A DNA stretch of 59,877 bases, from contig WHTS01000019.1 in NCBI GenBank assembly GCA_009377585.1, positions 15,112-74,988 on the forward strand. Direction: 5' to 3'. Shown here piece by piece: positions 21,236 through 30,148 of this stretch. The position numbers were made by a program, and so were the translations under genes. The DNA comes from Betaproteobacteria bacterium (GTDB lineage Bacteria > Pseudomonadota > Gammaproteobacteria > Burkholderiales > WYBJ01). Position 1 is the first letter of the stretch. Each line of letters opens with the position of its first letter. Under the pieces are notes generated by a model. The model worked only from the letters and a program-made list of their open reading frames with translations, had not been told where the DNA came from and made no database searches.

Positions 21236-21284
21236 CCCGGGCTTGCGGCGACGGTTGATCCTCGCAATGCTGGGAGTTGCTGTC

Positions 21285-22001
21285 ATGTCGACACTGCCGC
21301 CGGACGAAGCCGCAGCCGCAGCCACGCAAGCGGCCCTTGCCGCCGAGCGCGACCGCATGGTCGGCGAGATCGCCCGGATGGCGCAGGAGACCGCTACCGA
21401 AACCGGACACGGCCGCTTCTCCGACGCGGTGATGAACGCAATGCGCACGGTTGCGCGCCACCGCTTCGTCGATCCGAGCCAGGAGCGCTCGGCCTACCGC
21501 AATCATCCACTGCCGATCGGCCGCGGCCAGACCATCTCGCAGCCTTACATCGTCGCGCTCACCACCCATCTGGTGATGCCACAGAAGCATCACCGGGTGC
21601 TGGAGATCGGGACCGGCTCGGGCTACCAGGCCGCGGTGCTGTGTGAGCTCGTGCAGCACGTGTACACGGTGGAGATCATCGAAACCCTGGGGCACGTGGC
21701 GCAGCGGCGACTCGCAGCGCTGGGCTATGGCAACGTTTCGGTGCGCATCGGCGACGGCCATGCGGGCTGGCCCGAGCATGCACCGTATGACGGCATCGTC
21801 GTCACCGCAGCGGCGAGCCATGTGCCGCCGGCACTGGTCGCGCAATTGAAGCCGGGCGGGCGCATGGCGATCCCGATCGACTCCCGGCTCGGCGGCCAGC
21901 AGTTCACCCTGGTCGAGAAAGCGATGGACGGCAGCATCAGCCAGCGCGCGGTGCTGCCGGTGATGTTCGTGCCGATGACCGGCGGCAAGCCGAAATCTTG
22001 A
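21285..22001 (+). CDS. pcm: Protein-L-isoaspartate O-methyltransferase
   Basis: Methylates isoaspartyl residues using SAM, starting repair of aged proteins. The 238-residue protein has RHRFVDPSQERSAYRNHPLPIG, GQTISQPYIVALTTHLV and the SAM motif VLEIGTGSGYQAAVL. The ATG at 21285 has GGGAG 8 nt upstream. The frame stays open upstream to a TTG at 21243, giving a possible signal sequence (RRRLILAMLGVAVM); periplasmic members of this family exist, so location is uncertain. It lies 49 bp after metZ, another SAM-linked gene. Confidence 0.92.
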   Translation: MSTLPPDEAAAAATQAALAAERDRMVGEIARMAQETATETGHGRFSDAVMNAMRTVARHRFVDPSQERSAYRNHPLPIGRGQTISQPYIVALTTHLVMPQKHHRVLEIGTGSGYQAAVLCELVQHVYTVEIIETLGHVAQRRLAALGYGNVSVRIGDGHAGWPEHAPYDGIVVTAAASHVPPALVAQLKPGGRMAIPIDSRLGGQQFTLVEKAMDGSISQRAVLPVMFVPMTGGKPKS

Positions 22002-22221
22002 GCAAATCGCGCCCAGCGGTTATCCTGCCTCCCCTCGCGGATTCTTCCAGGCAGGACCATGATTCGCCTCACGCCGCATGCAAGTGTTCGCGCCGCTGCC
22101 CGCAGCGGTTGGCTGCGCCGGCGAGCGGGCTGCCCGCCTCGGCCTCCCTCCTCGGGCTGAACGCGGTCACGTCGTGCACGTGGCGAGCCCTTTGTCCACC
22201 ACCGTCACCGAGGACTCACAC

Positions 22222-23334
22222 ATGAACCGACGCCGTTTCGTAAAGCTCGCAACCGCAGTTCCGCTCACAGTCACCGCCGCTTCCCTTGCGGGGTTCGTGC
22301 GCGATGCATGGGCTCAACAGAGAACGTATACGCCGCGCCCCGGGAAATGGCGCACTTTCGAGGTGACGACCCAGGTCGAGATCCTCTTCCCGGTAGGCGC
22401 GACCCGCATCTGGCTGCCGCTGCCTTCGGTCAATTCCGACTACCAGAAGTCGCTCGACAACAAGTGGAATGCGACCGGCGCGCAGACGCGCGTGACCGAG
22501 GACGGAAAATACGGTGCCAAGATGCTCGTGGTCGAGTTTCCGGCCGGCACGGCCAAGCCGGCCGTGCAGGTCGTGAGCCGCGTCTCCACCCAGGATCGGG
22601 CGGTGGATTGGTCGAAGAAAGGTGCTGGCGCCAAGGAGGATCCAGCGGCCCTCAAGCGCTGGCTGCAGCCCACCGAGCTGATACCGACCGACGGCATCGT
22701 GCGCAAGACGGCCGAGGCCGCCGTTCGCGGCAAGCAGGGCGATCGCGACAAGGCGCAGGCACTGTACGACTGGGTGGTGATCAACAGCCACCGCGAACCC
22801 AAGACGCGCGGCTGCGGGGTCGGCGACATCAAGGCCATGCTGGAAAGCGGCAACCTGGGCGGCAAGTGCGCGGACATCAATGCCTTGTTCGTGGGCCTGG
22901 CGCGCTCGGTCGGCATCCCGGCGCGCGACGTCTACGGCGTACGGCTTGCGCCGTCGGCTTTCGGTTACAAGACCTTGAGCGGCAACAGCGCGAACATCAC
23001 GCGCGCGCAGCACTGCCGCGCCGAAGTTCACCTCGCCGACTACGGCTGGGTGGCGATGGATCCGGCGGACGTAACCAAGGTCATGCGCGAGGAAACGTCG
23101 GAATGGATCAAGTCGCCCTCGCACGCGCTGGTCGCGCCGGTGAAGCAGGCGCTGTTCGGGGCATGGGAGGGCAACTGGCTTGCCTACAACGTCGCGCACG
23201 ATGTCGCGCTGCCTGGCGCCAAAGGGCCGAAGATCGGCTTCCTGATGTATCCGAACGCCGAGACCGAGAAAGAGCGCCTCGACAGCCTCGATCCCGCCAA
23301 CTTCAAGTACACGATCAGCGCGCGCGTCGTGTAG
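22222..23334 (+). CDS. Tat-exported transglutaminase-like protein
   Basis: A 370-residue protein with a twin-arginine signal (NRRRFVKLATAVPLTVTAAS, cleavage near DAWAQQ) and a transglutaminase/protease-like core. The catalytic triad is visible: C216 in GGKCADINALF, H270 in CRAEVHLADYGW and D280 in VAMDPADV. In bacteria this fold includes peptidases as well as cross-linkers, so substrate is open. The frame is open further upstream, but the Tat signal fixes the start at 22222. The TlpA-type gene starts 2 bp after its stop, suggesting a joint periplasmic role. Confidence 0.85.
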   Translation: MNRRRFVKLATAVPLTVTAASLAGFVRDAWAQQRTYTPRPGKWRTFEVTTQVEILFPVGATRIWLPLPSVNSDYQKSLDNKWNATGAQTRVTEDGKYGAKMLVVEFPAGTAKPAVQVVSRVSTQDRAVDWSKKGAGAKEDPAALKRWLQPTELIPTDGIVRKTAEAAVRGKQGDRDKAQALYDWVVINSHREPKTRGCGVGDIKAMLESGNLGGKCADINALFVGLARSVGIPARDVYGVRLAPSAFGYKTLSGNSANITRAQHCRAEVHLADYGWVAMDPADVTKVMREETSEWIKSPSHALVAPVKQALFGAWEGNWLAYNVAHDVALPGAKGPKIGFLMYPNAETEKERLDSLDPANFKYTISARVV

Positions 23335-23336
23335 CG

Positions 23337-23894
23337 ATGGCCGGGCTCGCCGCGCGGGCGGGTCGCTGCTGGGCTCGCCTGGGCTTGATCGTCGTGTTGG
23401 GGTTTGCGGGCGCGTCGCACGCCGCCGCGCCCGTGACCGGGAAGCTCGTCGTGCCGGCCACTGCAGCGGTCGCGCCACTGGAACTGCGCGACATGGCGGG
23501 AAAGCTGCATCGCCTGTCCGACTATCGCGGCAAGGTCGTGCTGGTGAACTTCTGGGCGAGCTGGTGCGAGCCGTGCCGCGACGAGATGCCGTCCATGAAC
23601 GTGCTCAAGCAACGCATGGACGGCATTCGCAAGGACGCCTTTGTCGTGCTCGCCGTCAACTACGCCGAAAACGAGATACGCATCGGCACGTTCCTGCAAC
23701 AGCAGCCGCTCGATTTTCCGGTGCTGCTCGATCCGTTCAGCGAGGTGTGGCGGGCGTGGAAGCCGGGATTGCTGCCGGCGAGCTTTCTGATCGGGCGCGA
23801 CGGAGGGCTGCGCTACAGGGTGCTGGGCGAGCTCGATTGGGCCGGACCCGAAGCCGAGCGGGCCGTGCGCGGCCTCATGCAGGAAAAACCGTAG
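23337..23894 (+). CDS. TlpA/ResA-type periplasmic thioredoxin
   Basis: A 185-residue thiol-disulfide oxidoreductase. It has an N-terminal hydrophobic signal (LGLIVVLGFAGASHAAA), the AhpC/TSA-thioredoxin core and the redox motif WASWCEPCRDEMPSM with C77 and C80. The cis-proline loop LLPASFLIGRDG is present. The start lies 2 bp after the transglutaminase-like gene, so the two are almost certainly co-transcribed; TlpA could keep the catalytic cysteine of its neighbour reduced (inference). Confidence 0.88.
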   Translation: MAGLAARAGRCWARLGLIVVLGFAGASHAAAPVTGKLVVPATAAVAPLELRDMAGKLHRLSDYRGKVVLVNFWASWCEPCRDEMPSMNVLKQRMDGIRKDAFVVLAVNYAENEIRIGTFLQQQPLDFPVLLDPFSEVWRAWKPGLLPASFLIGRDGGLRYRVLGELDWAGPEAERAVRGLMQEKP

Positions 23895-23908
23895 CTGCCA
23901 AGCGGCGC

Positions 23909-24631
23909 TCAGGTCCAGGGTTCGGCCGTACAGCCGCTCGCATCGCAGCGCAGATACGATCCGGCCCGGTACCAGTCGGCCAGCACCCAGCGCTCGCACA
24001 GCCGGCCGTCGATGCGGTATTCGTGACGCGCGGGGCGATGGGTGTGGCCGTGGATCATGCGGGTGCAGCCGCAGTCTCGGAAAGCCTGCTCCACCGCGCG
24101 CGGCGCCACGTCCATGATCTCGTCGCTCTTCTGCTTCTGGCTCGATTCGCTGTCGGCGCGAAGCCCCAGAGCGATTCGTCGCCGCTCCTCGATCGGCTGG
24201 CGCAGAAACTGCTGCTGCCACTGCGGCGCATGCACCTTGGCGCGGAAGGCCTGATAGTCCGCATCGTCCAGACACAGCGTGTCGCCGTGAAGCAGCAGGG
24301 TAGGCGTGGCTGCGAGCGCCACGATGCTCGGGTCGGGCAGAATTTCGAAGCCGGCCGCGCCGGCAAAGCGCTCCCCCAGCAAAAAATCGCGGTTGCCCGG
24401 CATGAAGAACACCTGGCAGCTCGAAGTGGCGAGTCCCGCCAGCTCGGCGGCGATCTCGGCGTGAAACGGATCGGCCAGATCGTCGTCGCCGATCCAGTAG
24501 TCGAACATGTCGCCCAGGACGTAGAAGCGCTGCGCACGCCGCGCATCGGCACGCAGCAACCGGATGAACGCGCCCGCCATGGCCGGGCGCTGCGGCGTCA
24601 GGTGCAGGTCGGAAACGAACAGGGCTAGCAA
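23909..24631 (-). CDS. lpxH: UDP-2,3-diacylglucosamine pyrophosphatase
   Basis: Lipid A pathway step releasing UMP to give lipid X, at the inner face of the inner membrane. The 240-residue calcineurin-like phosphoesterase has the metal motifs SDLHL, GDMFDYW, GNRDF, HGDT and HGHTHRP in order. Normal length. Last gene of the TPR-ppiA-ppiB-lpxH group; its 3' end faces the TlpA-type gene with a 14-bp gap. ppiB-lpxH adjacency is common in proteobacteria. Confidence 0.93.
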   Translation of the reverse strand: MLALFVSDLHLTPQRPAMAGAFIRLLRADARRAQRFYVLGDMFDYWIGDDDLADPFHAEIAAELAGLATSSCQVFFMPGNRDFLLGERFAGAAGFEILPDPSIVALAATPTLLLHGDTLCLDDADYQAFRAKVHAPQWQQQFLRQPIEERRRIALGLRADSESSQKQKSDEIMDVAPRAVEQAFRDCGCTRMIHGHTHRPARHEYRIDGRLCERWVLADWYRAGSYLRCDASGCTAEPWT

Positions 24632-24691
24632 GCACGCCTTCCGGCAAGTCGGCTCGATACCGCGTTTCGGCGCCAGCCGCGCTTCCGGTTT

Positions 24692-25186
24692 TCAGTCGGC
24701 CAGCTCGGCGCGCTCGATGACTACGTCGTCCTGCGGCACGTCCTGGTGGCCGGCACGCGAGCCGGTGCGAACCTTTCTGATGCGATCGACCACGTCCTGC
24801 CCCTCGGTCACCCGCCCGAATACGCAATAGCCCCAGCCTTGCGCGGTGGGCGCGCTATGGTTCAGGAAGTCGTTGTCCGCCAGGTTGATGAAGAACTGCG
24901 CAGTGGCCGAATGCGCATCGGACGTGCGCGCCATGGCGACGGTGTAGGCCTCGTTCTTCAGCCCGTTGTCGGCTTCGTTCTTGACCGCTGCGCGCGTGCG
25001 CTTCTGCTTCATCCCGGGCTCGAAGCCGCCGCCCTGGATCATGAAGCCGTCGATCACCCGATGGAAGACGGTGTTGTCGAAGTGCTGGTCGGCAACGTAC
25101 TGCTCGAAGTTCGCCACCGTGTCCGGCGCCTTTTCGGCGTCCAGCGCGAGGGTGATGACGCCGAAATTGGTGTGCAGTTTGACCAT
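24692..25186 (-). CDS. ppiB: Cytoplasmic peptidyl-prolyl cis-trans isomerase B
   Basis: Cyclophilin-type prolyl isomerase of 164 residues without a signal peptide. [20 protein letters not shown] and [16 protein letters not shown] are the catalytic core segments, with the active-site arginine in FHRV. The start at 25186 (MVKLHTNFG) is chosen over upstream in-frame starts lying in ppiA. It is a tandem paralogue of ppiA, 14 bp away. Confidence 0.95.
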   Translation of the reverse strand: MVKLHTNFGVITLALDAEKAPDTVANFEQYVADQHFDNTVFHRVIDGFMIQGGGFEPGMKQKRTRAAVKNEADNGLKNEAYTVAMARTSDAHSATAQFFINLADNDFLNHSAPTAQGWGYCVFGRVTEGQDVVDRIRKVRTGSRAGHQDVPQDDVVIERAELAD

Positions 25187-25200
25187 GGCAGGCTCCGCCT

Positions 25201-25854
25201 CTAGCTGGTTGAAACGATGCGCACGCTCTTGATGACGATCGGTTCGAGCGGCACGTTCTGGTGGCCGCCGCGATTGCCGGTGCGCGCGGCGACGATCTTG
25301 TTGATCACGTCCATCCCCTGGGTGACGCGGCCGAACACGCAATAGCCGAACCCCTGCTGGGTCGGCCCGGTGAAATTGAGGAATTCGTTGTCGGCCACGT
25401 TGATGAAGAACTGCGCGGTGGCCGAGTGGGGATTGGGCGTTCGCGCCATCGCGACCGTTCCGGTGGTGTTCTTGAGCCCGTTCTGCGCTTCGTTGGCGAT
25501 CGGCTCGCGGGTCTTCTTCTGCGTCATGTCGGGGGTGAATCCGCCGCCCTGGACCATGAACCCCGGGATCACGCGATGGAAGATGGTGCCGTCGTAGAAC
25601 CGTTCCTTGGCGTATTGGAGAAAGTTCTCCACCGTCTTGGCTGCCTTATCCGCGTACAGCTCGATGCGGATGGTACCTAGGTTGGTCGACAATTCGACCA
25701 CCGGATTGGCGGCCCAGGCCGGAACTGCAGCCAGAAGCAGAAGTACGAGGCCGAGCCCGCAGCGGGAAAGCAGGGGAGAGGGGAGCTTCGTGTGCCCGCC
25801 AAGCGGGCAGATTCGCGGGTAGAGCGTCCGAAGCCAATTGTGTGCAGGGATCAT
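25201..25854 (-). CDS. ppiA: Periplasmic peptidyl-prolyl cis-trans isomerase A
   Basis: Secreted cyclophilin. The mature part ([17 protein letters not shown] onward) has [20 protein letters not shown] and [17 protein letters not shown] hydrophobic signal ([16 protein letters not shown]) precedes it, but after the ATG at 25854 there are about 29 residues before the hydrophobic core, unusually long. No nearer ATG/GTG exists, so this start is kept with caution. The G-rich part of the leader resembles the dispersed hairpin repeat seen elsewhere (a weak similarity). Confidence 0.9.
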   Translation of the reverse strand: MIPAHNWLRTLYPRICPLGGHTKLPSPLLSRCGLGLVLLLLAAVPAWAANPVVELSTNLGTIRIELYADKAAKTVENFLQYAKERFYDGTIFHRVIPGFMVQGGGFTPDMTQKKTREPIANEAQNGLKNTTGTVAMARTPNPHSATAQFFINVADNEFLNFTGPTQQGFGYCVFGRVTQGMDVINKIVAARTGNRGGHQNVPLEPIVIKSVRIVSTS

Positions 25855-25954
25855 GGGGTTTAGTTGCCTTGAATGTGGATTGGTTTCCATTCCGGGTGCG
25901 CGCTCGAGCCGCGACATGGGGCGGCGTGACCTGGACTCGCCGCTGGCCTGCCCG

Positions 25955-26458
25955 CTAACGGGCCAGAAGTTGTTCGGCGAGTTTCAGTTTTTCGCGCGTG
26001 CTGGTTGCCTTGGGGTCGAGCTTTGCGGCCTGCGCGTAGGCCCGGGCCGCCAGTTGGGCATAGACATCGCCCAGATTCTCATGCGCGAGCGCGTAGCCGG
26101 GATGCGCCAGCACGGCCGTTTCGAGCACGCGCCGTGCGTCGTCGTAGCGGCCTTTGGCCGCGTACAGCACGGCCAGGTTGTTGTAGGGCTCCGGCAACTC
26201 GGGCATGTCTTCGTTGAGCGCGCGGAAGACCGCGATCGCCTCGTCCGGCTTCTGCTGCTCGGTGAGGATCACGCCGCGCAGGAAGCGCCCGCGCGCGTCC
26301 TTGGGATTGTCCTTCAGATAGGCGTCGACGCGAGCCAGCGCCGCGGCGGGTTGCCCCTGGCGCAGCATCGCCCGCGCGTCGTCGACGCCGTCCGCCCACG
26401 CTGCCGAGAGCGGCAGCGCGGCCGCCAGAGCGAGCAGCGCAAGGCGAAAGAGAGGCAT
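25955..26458 (-). CDS. Secreted TPR-repeat protein
   Basis: A 167-residue protein with a signal peptide (PLFRLALLALAAALPLSAAWA) and about three tetratricopeptide repeats (for example PAAALARVDAYLKDNPKDAR, EAIAVFRALNEDMPELPEPY, DDARRVLETAVLAHPGYALA). TPRs mediate protein contacts; the partner is unknown. The start at 26458 is set by the signal peptide. It heads the minus-strand group with ppiA, ppiB and lpxH, and its upstream side holds the GTTTACG repeat array. Confidence 0.75.
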   Translation of the reverse strand: MPLFRLALLALAAALPLSAAWADGVDDARAMLRQGQPAAALARVDAYLKDNPKDARGRFLRGVILTEQQKPDEAIAVFRALNEDMPELPEPYNNLAVLYAAKGRYDDARRVLETAVLAHPGYALAHENLGDVYAQLAARAYAQAAKLDPKATSTREKLKLAEQLLAR

Positions 26459-26490
26459 CGTGCTATACTTTTTTTCGATCCGCGACCGGC

Positions 26491-26550
26491 GTTTACGCCG
26501 TGAACCCAGAGCGTTTACGCCGTAAACTTGTACGCGTTTACGACGTTGGA
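26491..26550. promoter_or_regulatory. Array of three GTTTACG-type operator-like sites
   Basis: Three 15-bp sites start at 26491, 26513 and 26536, i.e. 22 and 23 bp apart, about two helical turns. The middle one, GTTTACGCCGTAAAC, is a perfect palindrome about a central C. The first has one mismatch in the right arm and the third has only the left arm. The array lies 33 bp before the TPR gene and 120 bp before cysS, in their shared divergent region. Confidence 0.6.
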
Positions 26551-26669
26551 CCCGGCGGATTCTAGCAAGAACCCGAAAGCGCGCGCCAGCGAATGGGTCA
26601 GCCGCGCCGCAACTCGAGACGACGGCCGCGTTCGTCGATTCCCCTTCGATGCTGGGAGGCACCGGCGCA

Positions 26670-28040
26670 ATGCTCCGAATCCACAACACGCTCACCCGCA
26701 GCAAGCAGCCGTTCGTACCGATCGCGCCGCCCAAGGTCGCCATGTACGTGTGCGGGATGACGGTCTACGACTACTGCCACCTGGGCCATGCGCGCGTCAT
26801 GGTGGTGTTCGACGCGGTGGTGCGCTGGCTGCGCGTCAGCGGGTTCGACGTAACGTATGTACGCAACATCACCGACATCGACGACAAGATCATCAACCGG
26901 GCGCTGCAGAACAACGAGTCGATCGAGGCGCTCACCGAGCGTTTCATCGTCGCGATGGACGAGGACGCACAAGCGCTCGGCGTGATGAAGCCAAACTACG
27001 AGCCGCGCGCCACGCAGCACGTCGCGGGCATGCTCGCCATGATGGGAACGCTGGTCGAGCGCGGCATGGCGTACGCGATTCCCGGCGGCGACGTGTATTT
27101 CTCGGTGCGCGACTTTCCCGGTTACGGCAAGCTTTCCGGCAAGTCGCTGGAGGATCTGCGCGCCGGCGAGCGGGTCGACGTGGTGGCCGACAAGCGCGAT
27201 CCGCTCGACTTCGTGCTGTGGAAGGCGGCCAAGCCGGGCGAGCCCGCCTGGGACTCGCCCTGGGGAAAGGGGCGGCCGGGCTGGCATATCGAGTGCTCGG
27301 TCATGAGCGAGTACCACCTCGGCAGTCACTTCGACATCCACGGTGGTGGCCAGGATCTGCAGTTCCCGCACCACGAGAACGAGATCGCCCAGTCGGAGGG
27401 CGCGCACGGCCATACTTTCGTGAACTACTGGATGCACAACGGCTTCGTGCGCGTCGACGACGAGAAGATGTCGAAGTCGCTGGGCAACTTCTTCACCGTG
27501 CGCGAGGTGCTGGCGAAATACGACGCCGAGGTCGTGCGCTTCTTCATCCTGCGCGCGCACTATCGCAGCCCGCTCAACTATTCCGACCAGCACCTGGACG
27601 ACGCGCGCTCGGCCTTGACGCGGCTCTATACCGCGCTCAAGGGCACAGCGCCGGCGCAGACTGCGATCGACTGGAGCGAGCCGCACGCGGCGCGCTTCCG
27701 CGACGCGATGGACGACGACTTCAATACGCCCGAAGCGGTCGCAACCCTGTTCGAGTTGGCGAACGAAGCCAATCGACTGCACTCGGCCGAACATGCCGGC
27801 TTGCTCCGGGCGCTGGGCGGCGTCCTGGGATTCCTGCAGCGCGACCCGGTGCAATATCTGCAATCGGCGCCGGCCGATGCTGCCCTCTCGGCCGAGGACA
27901 TCGAAGCGAAGATCGGGCAGCGCGCGGCCGACCGCAAGGCGCGCGATTTCGCCGCGGCCGATCGCATCCGCAAGGAGCTGGCGGACGCAGGCGTGACGCT
28001 CGAAGACACCGCACAGGGCACCGTCTGGCGCCGGCAATGA
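26670..28040 (+). CDS. cysS: Cysteinyl-tRNA synthetase
   Basis: Charges tRNA-Cys. The 456-residue class I synthetase has the zinc ligand C28 in [14 protein letters not shown] (HIGH motif, 37-40), WHIECSVMS with the second zinc cysteine, and KMSKS (266-270). GGGAGG lies 10 nt before the ATG at 26670; the open frame to 26649 adds seven non-family residues. The last codons run into a 15-bp tandem repeat. Confidence 0.96.
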   Translation: MLRIHNTLTRSKQPFVPIAPPKVAMYVCGMTVYDYCHLGHARVMVVFDAVVRWLRVSGFDVTYVRNITDIDDKIINRALQNNESIEALTERFIVAMDEDAQALGVMKPNYEPRATQHVAGMLAMMGTLVERGMAYAIPGGDVYFSVRDFPGYGKLSGKSLEDLRAGERVDVVADKRDPLDFVLWKAAKPGEPAWDSPWGKGRPGWHIECSVMSEYHLGSHFDIHGGGQDLQFPHHENEIAQSEGAHGHTFVNYWMHNGFVRVDDEKMSKSLGNFFTVREVLAKYDAEVVRFFILRAHYRSPLNYSDQHLDDARSALTRLYTALKGTAPAQTAIDWSEPHAARFRDAMDDDFNTPEAVATLFELANEANRLHSAEHAGLLRALGGVLGFLQRDPVQYLQSAPADAALSAEDIEAKIGQRAADRKARDFAAADRIRKELADAGVTLEDTAQGTVWRRQ

Positions 28041-28087
28041 GCGCGCCGGCAATAAGTACGCCGGCAATAAGTACGCCGGCAAGGAGT
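28028..28087. repeat. 15-bp tandem repeat x4 at the cysS 3' end
   Basis: Four consecutive units of the type (G/A)CGCCGGCAATRAGY start at 28028, 28043, 28058 and 28073. Copy 1 contains the cysS stop codon; copy 4 carries AAGGAG, the likely ribosome site of the next gene. The units fill the cysS-unknown gene junction. Confidence 0.85.
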
Positions 28088-28098
28088 GGGTAGCGTCG

Positions 28099-29262
28099 AT
28101 GTCGCGGCTGATGCAGTCCCCGGTTGCAGCCTGCAGCGATTGGCAAGCGCTGCTTGCGTCGTTGCAGGCGCGACCCGGCGGCGCCGCGCTCGCCACAGCG
28201 CCGCTGCCGCTCTTGCGGGCAGTGCTGGCGGCGCCGGTCGCGGTAGCGCGCTGGATCGCCGAACGCGCGCCGCAGCTTGCCGCGAAGTCCGCACTGCATA
28301 TCCTGGTCGTGGGGGCCGAGAAGCTGGACGCGGTCGACCAGGGCCGCTGGTATCGGTTGTTGCCCGCGCTGCTGGGCGCCGATCTCGACGTGCGTGTTAC
28401 GCTGGTGGGCGATCGCCTCGATGCCGGCGCCCGTTCGCCTGTGCGCGCCTTGGCTCCGTCGCCGGCGGCACGCTTGCACGCCGGCTCGCTCGCAAGCTAT
28501 CTGGCCGCGCATAGCGCAGGAGCGCACGATCTGGTTTTCCTGTTTCATCCGGGTTTCCAGAAGCACCGGGGATGGTTGCACGACGCCAGCCTCGCCGCCT
28601 TGGTGGCCGCAGGCGTGCCTCTGGTCGCCAGTGCCTACGGGCAGGACGAATCCGAGGTGGATCGATGGGTGGCGCAATGCCATGGCTACTCGACACACGC
28701 CGAGACGCTGCTCAATCCATTCTGCCTGGACTTTAGCGATGCCGACTCGGCGCTGCATTGGGGACGGGCGCTGTGGCAGTTCGCAGACCGGATACCCGAT
28801 CCGGGCGCACAAGTGGACCATGTGCGGCTGGCACGGCTGGACCAGCTTTCGCGCATGGTCATGCACTCGATCGCGCTGGGCAACACGCCGCTTGCGCCCC
28901 AGGGAGCCATGGTCGCGATCAACGCTTCGAACGGCGCAAGCCGCAAGCTGATCTATCTCTTCGACGAGTATTTTCTCGATCCAGGCTGCAGCGACGTGCT
29001 CGCGCTGCGCGCGGGCGAGCTGCAGCGCGTCGTCACGCTGCCGGCGGCGGCGATCGCGGATTATCCGCACGGCGATGCGAGCGAGCTGGAGCGCGCCGTG
29101 TGGGCCGCGGCGATCAAGTCCGAGCACCTCATGGCCCACTATGACCTGCCCGTGGACGACGAAACGGGGCACGTTCTGGCGCGCGCGATGCACGCCGATC
29201 TCACGCAGAAGGTGGACGCGCTGCTCGAAGGTTGCCAACCCGACTTTCAGAGGTTGGGCTAG
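28099..29262 (+). CDS. Unknown protein, possible MSS51 C-terminal-like domain
   Basis: A 387-residue soluble protein with no signal or membrane helix. A segment with LHILVVGAEKLDAVDQGRWY, HDLVFLFHPGFQKHRGWL and GVPLVASAYGQDESEVDRW recalls the alpha/beta MSS51 C-terminal domain found in eukaryotic MYND proteins and scattered bacterial proteins; this is a recollection of pattern, not a search result. The C-terminal third (LIYLFDEYFLDPGCSDVLAL) is unplaced. A ribosome site AAGGAG in the upstream repeat is 12 nt from the ATG. Its stop codon overlaps that of the converging methyltransferase gene. Confidence 0.7.
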   Translation: MSRLMQSPVAACSDWQALLASLQARPGGAALATAPLPLLRAVLAAPVAVARWIAERAPQLAAKSALHILVVGAEKLDAVDQGRWYRLLPALLGADLDVRVTLVGDRLDAGARSPVRALAPSPAARLHAGSLASYLAAHSAGAHDLVFLFHPGFQKHRGWLHDASLAALVAAGVPLVASAYGQDESEVDRWVAQCHGYSTHAETLLNPFCLDFSDADSALHWGRALWQFADRIPDPGAQVDHVRLARLDQLSRMVMHSIALGNTPLAPQGAMVAINASNGASRKLIYLFDEYFLDPGCSDVLALRAGELQRVVTLPAAAIADYPHGDASELERAVWAAAIKSEHLMAHYDLPVDDETGHVLARAMHADLTQKVDALLEGCQPDFQRLG

Positions 29263-30128
29263 CGCGCCTCGTTTGTCAGCACGTACTCGCGATGGCCGAG
29301 GACGGCGTAGCCCAAGGCGTTGCGCTCGCAATAACTCCGGAATGCCGCTTCGGCGCCCGGGCAGAAGATCGACCCGTCGCACAGGATGACACCCCCGCTG
29401 CTCAAGCGCGGATGGAAATATGCGAGCGCTGCGAGCGTGGGCTCGTACAGTGTTACGTCCAGGTGCACGAAGGCCCAGGAGGACTCGGGCAACGACGACA
29501 GCACGGCCGGTATCCAGCCTGCGTGCACCGCCACGGCCGGAAACTCCGAGGCGAACGCGGCGCGCACGGCTTCCTCGGAGGCGTCCGTCTTGCCCGCCTC
29601 GAAGAACTCCGCCATGCGCACATCGCCATTTCGATCGGTATCGCGCACCGCGATGAGATCCTGCGCCACGTTGTGGCTGGTGCCGGAGAAGCTGTCGATC
29701 AGGTGCATCGCCTGGCCGTCGAAGGACGGCTGGCGGCTGCGCATGGCGCGGCAGAGCAGCAACGCGGTGGCGCCGCGATAGGCCCCGCACTCGGCCCTGC
29801 GGCCGGGCACGTCGAGCGTAGCCAGCAGATAGCGGCACAGCTGCGCGCGCGTATCGAAGCGCTGGAAGACGTTGAAGGGCGTGAGCACCGTGCCGGTCAC
29901 GCGCATGGCCTCGCGGTACATGTCGATGAACCGCTCGTCACCGATCCGGTAGTCGCCGAACAGGATATCCAGGTGCCGTTCGACCGGAGCCCGCCCATGC
30001 GCTTCGTACAGGCGGCGCTCCTCCTCAAGGGGCAGCTCCACTCGCGGAAGCTCCACTCGCGGCGTTGCAGGTCCGGCCCGGGCGACGCGGGCTCGCTGCG
30101 TCGCCTCGAACAATCGCTTCAGCAGCAT
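29259..30128 (-). CDS. TylF/macrocin-O-methyltransferase-like SAM enzyme
   Basis: A 289-residue class I methyltransferase. AECGAYRGATALLLCRAM matches the SAM loop, and FVHLDVTLYEPTLAALAYFH with LSSGGVILCDG is the characteristic TylF/CmcI-family metal and SAM region. Members methylate sugars or aromatic hydroxyls in natural products and cell-surface glycans; the substrate here is unknown. The start at 30128 is the first ATG giving the family N-terminus. A PRVEL PRVEL duplication lies near residues 22-31. Confidence 0.8.
   Translation of the reverse strand: MLLKRLFEATQRARVARAGPATPRVELPRVELPLEEERRLYEAHGRAPVERHLDILFGDYRIGDERFIDMYREAMRVTGTVLTPFNVFQRFDTRAQLCRYLLATLDVPGRRAECGAYRGATALLLCRAMRSRQPSFDGQAMHLIDSFSGTSHNVAQDLIAVRDTDRNGDVRMAEFFEAGKTDASEEAVRAAFASEFPAVAVHAGWIPAVLSSLPESSWAFVHLDVTLYEPTLAALAYFHPRLSSGGVILCDGSIFCPGAEAAFRSYCERNALGYAVLGHREYVLTNEAR
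30034..30063. repeat. 15-bp in-frame duplication in the TylF-like gene
   Basis: Two adjacent 15-bp units (AGCTCCACTCGCGGA and AGCTCCACTCGCGGC) encode PRVEL twice on the minus strand. Confidence 0.8.
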
Positions 30129-30148
30129 GCAGGCATTGGCGTCCGCGC

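Noticed and set aside
22308-23336. Long frame upstream of the TlpA-type gene
   Set aside because: Out-of-frame shadow of the transglutaminase-like gene; the real start is 23337.
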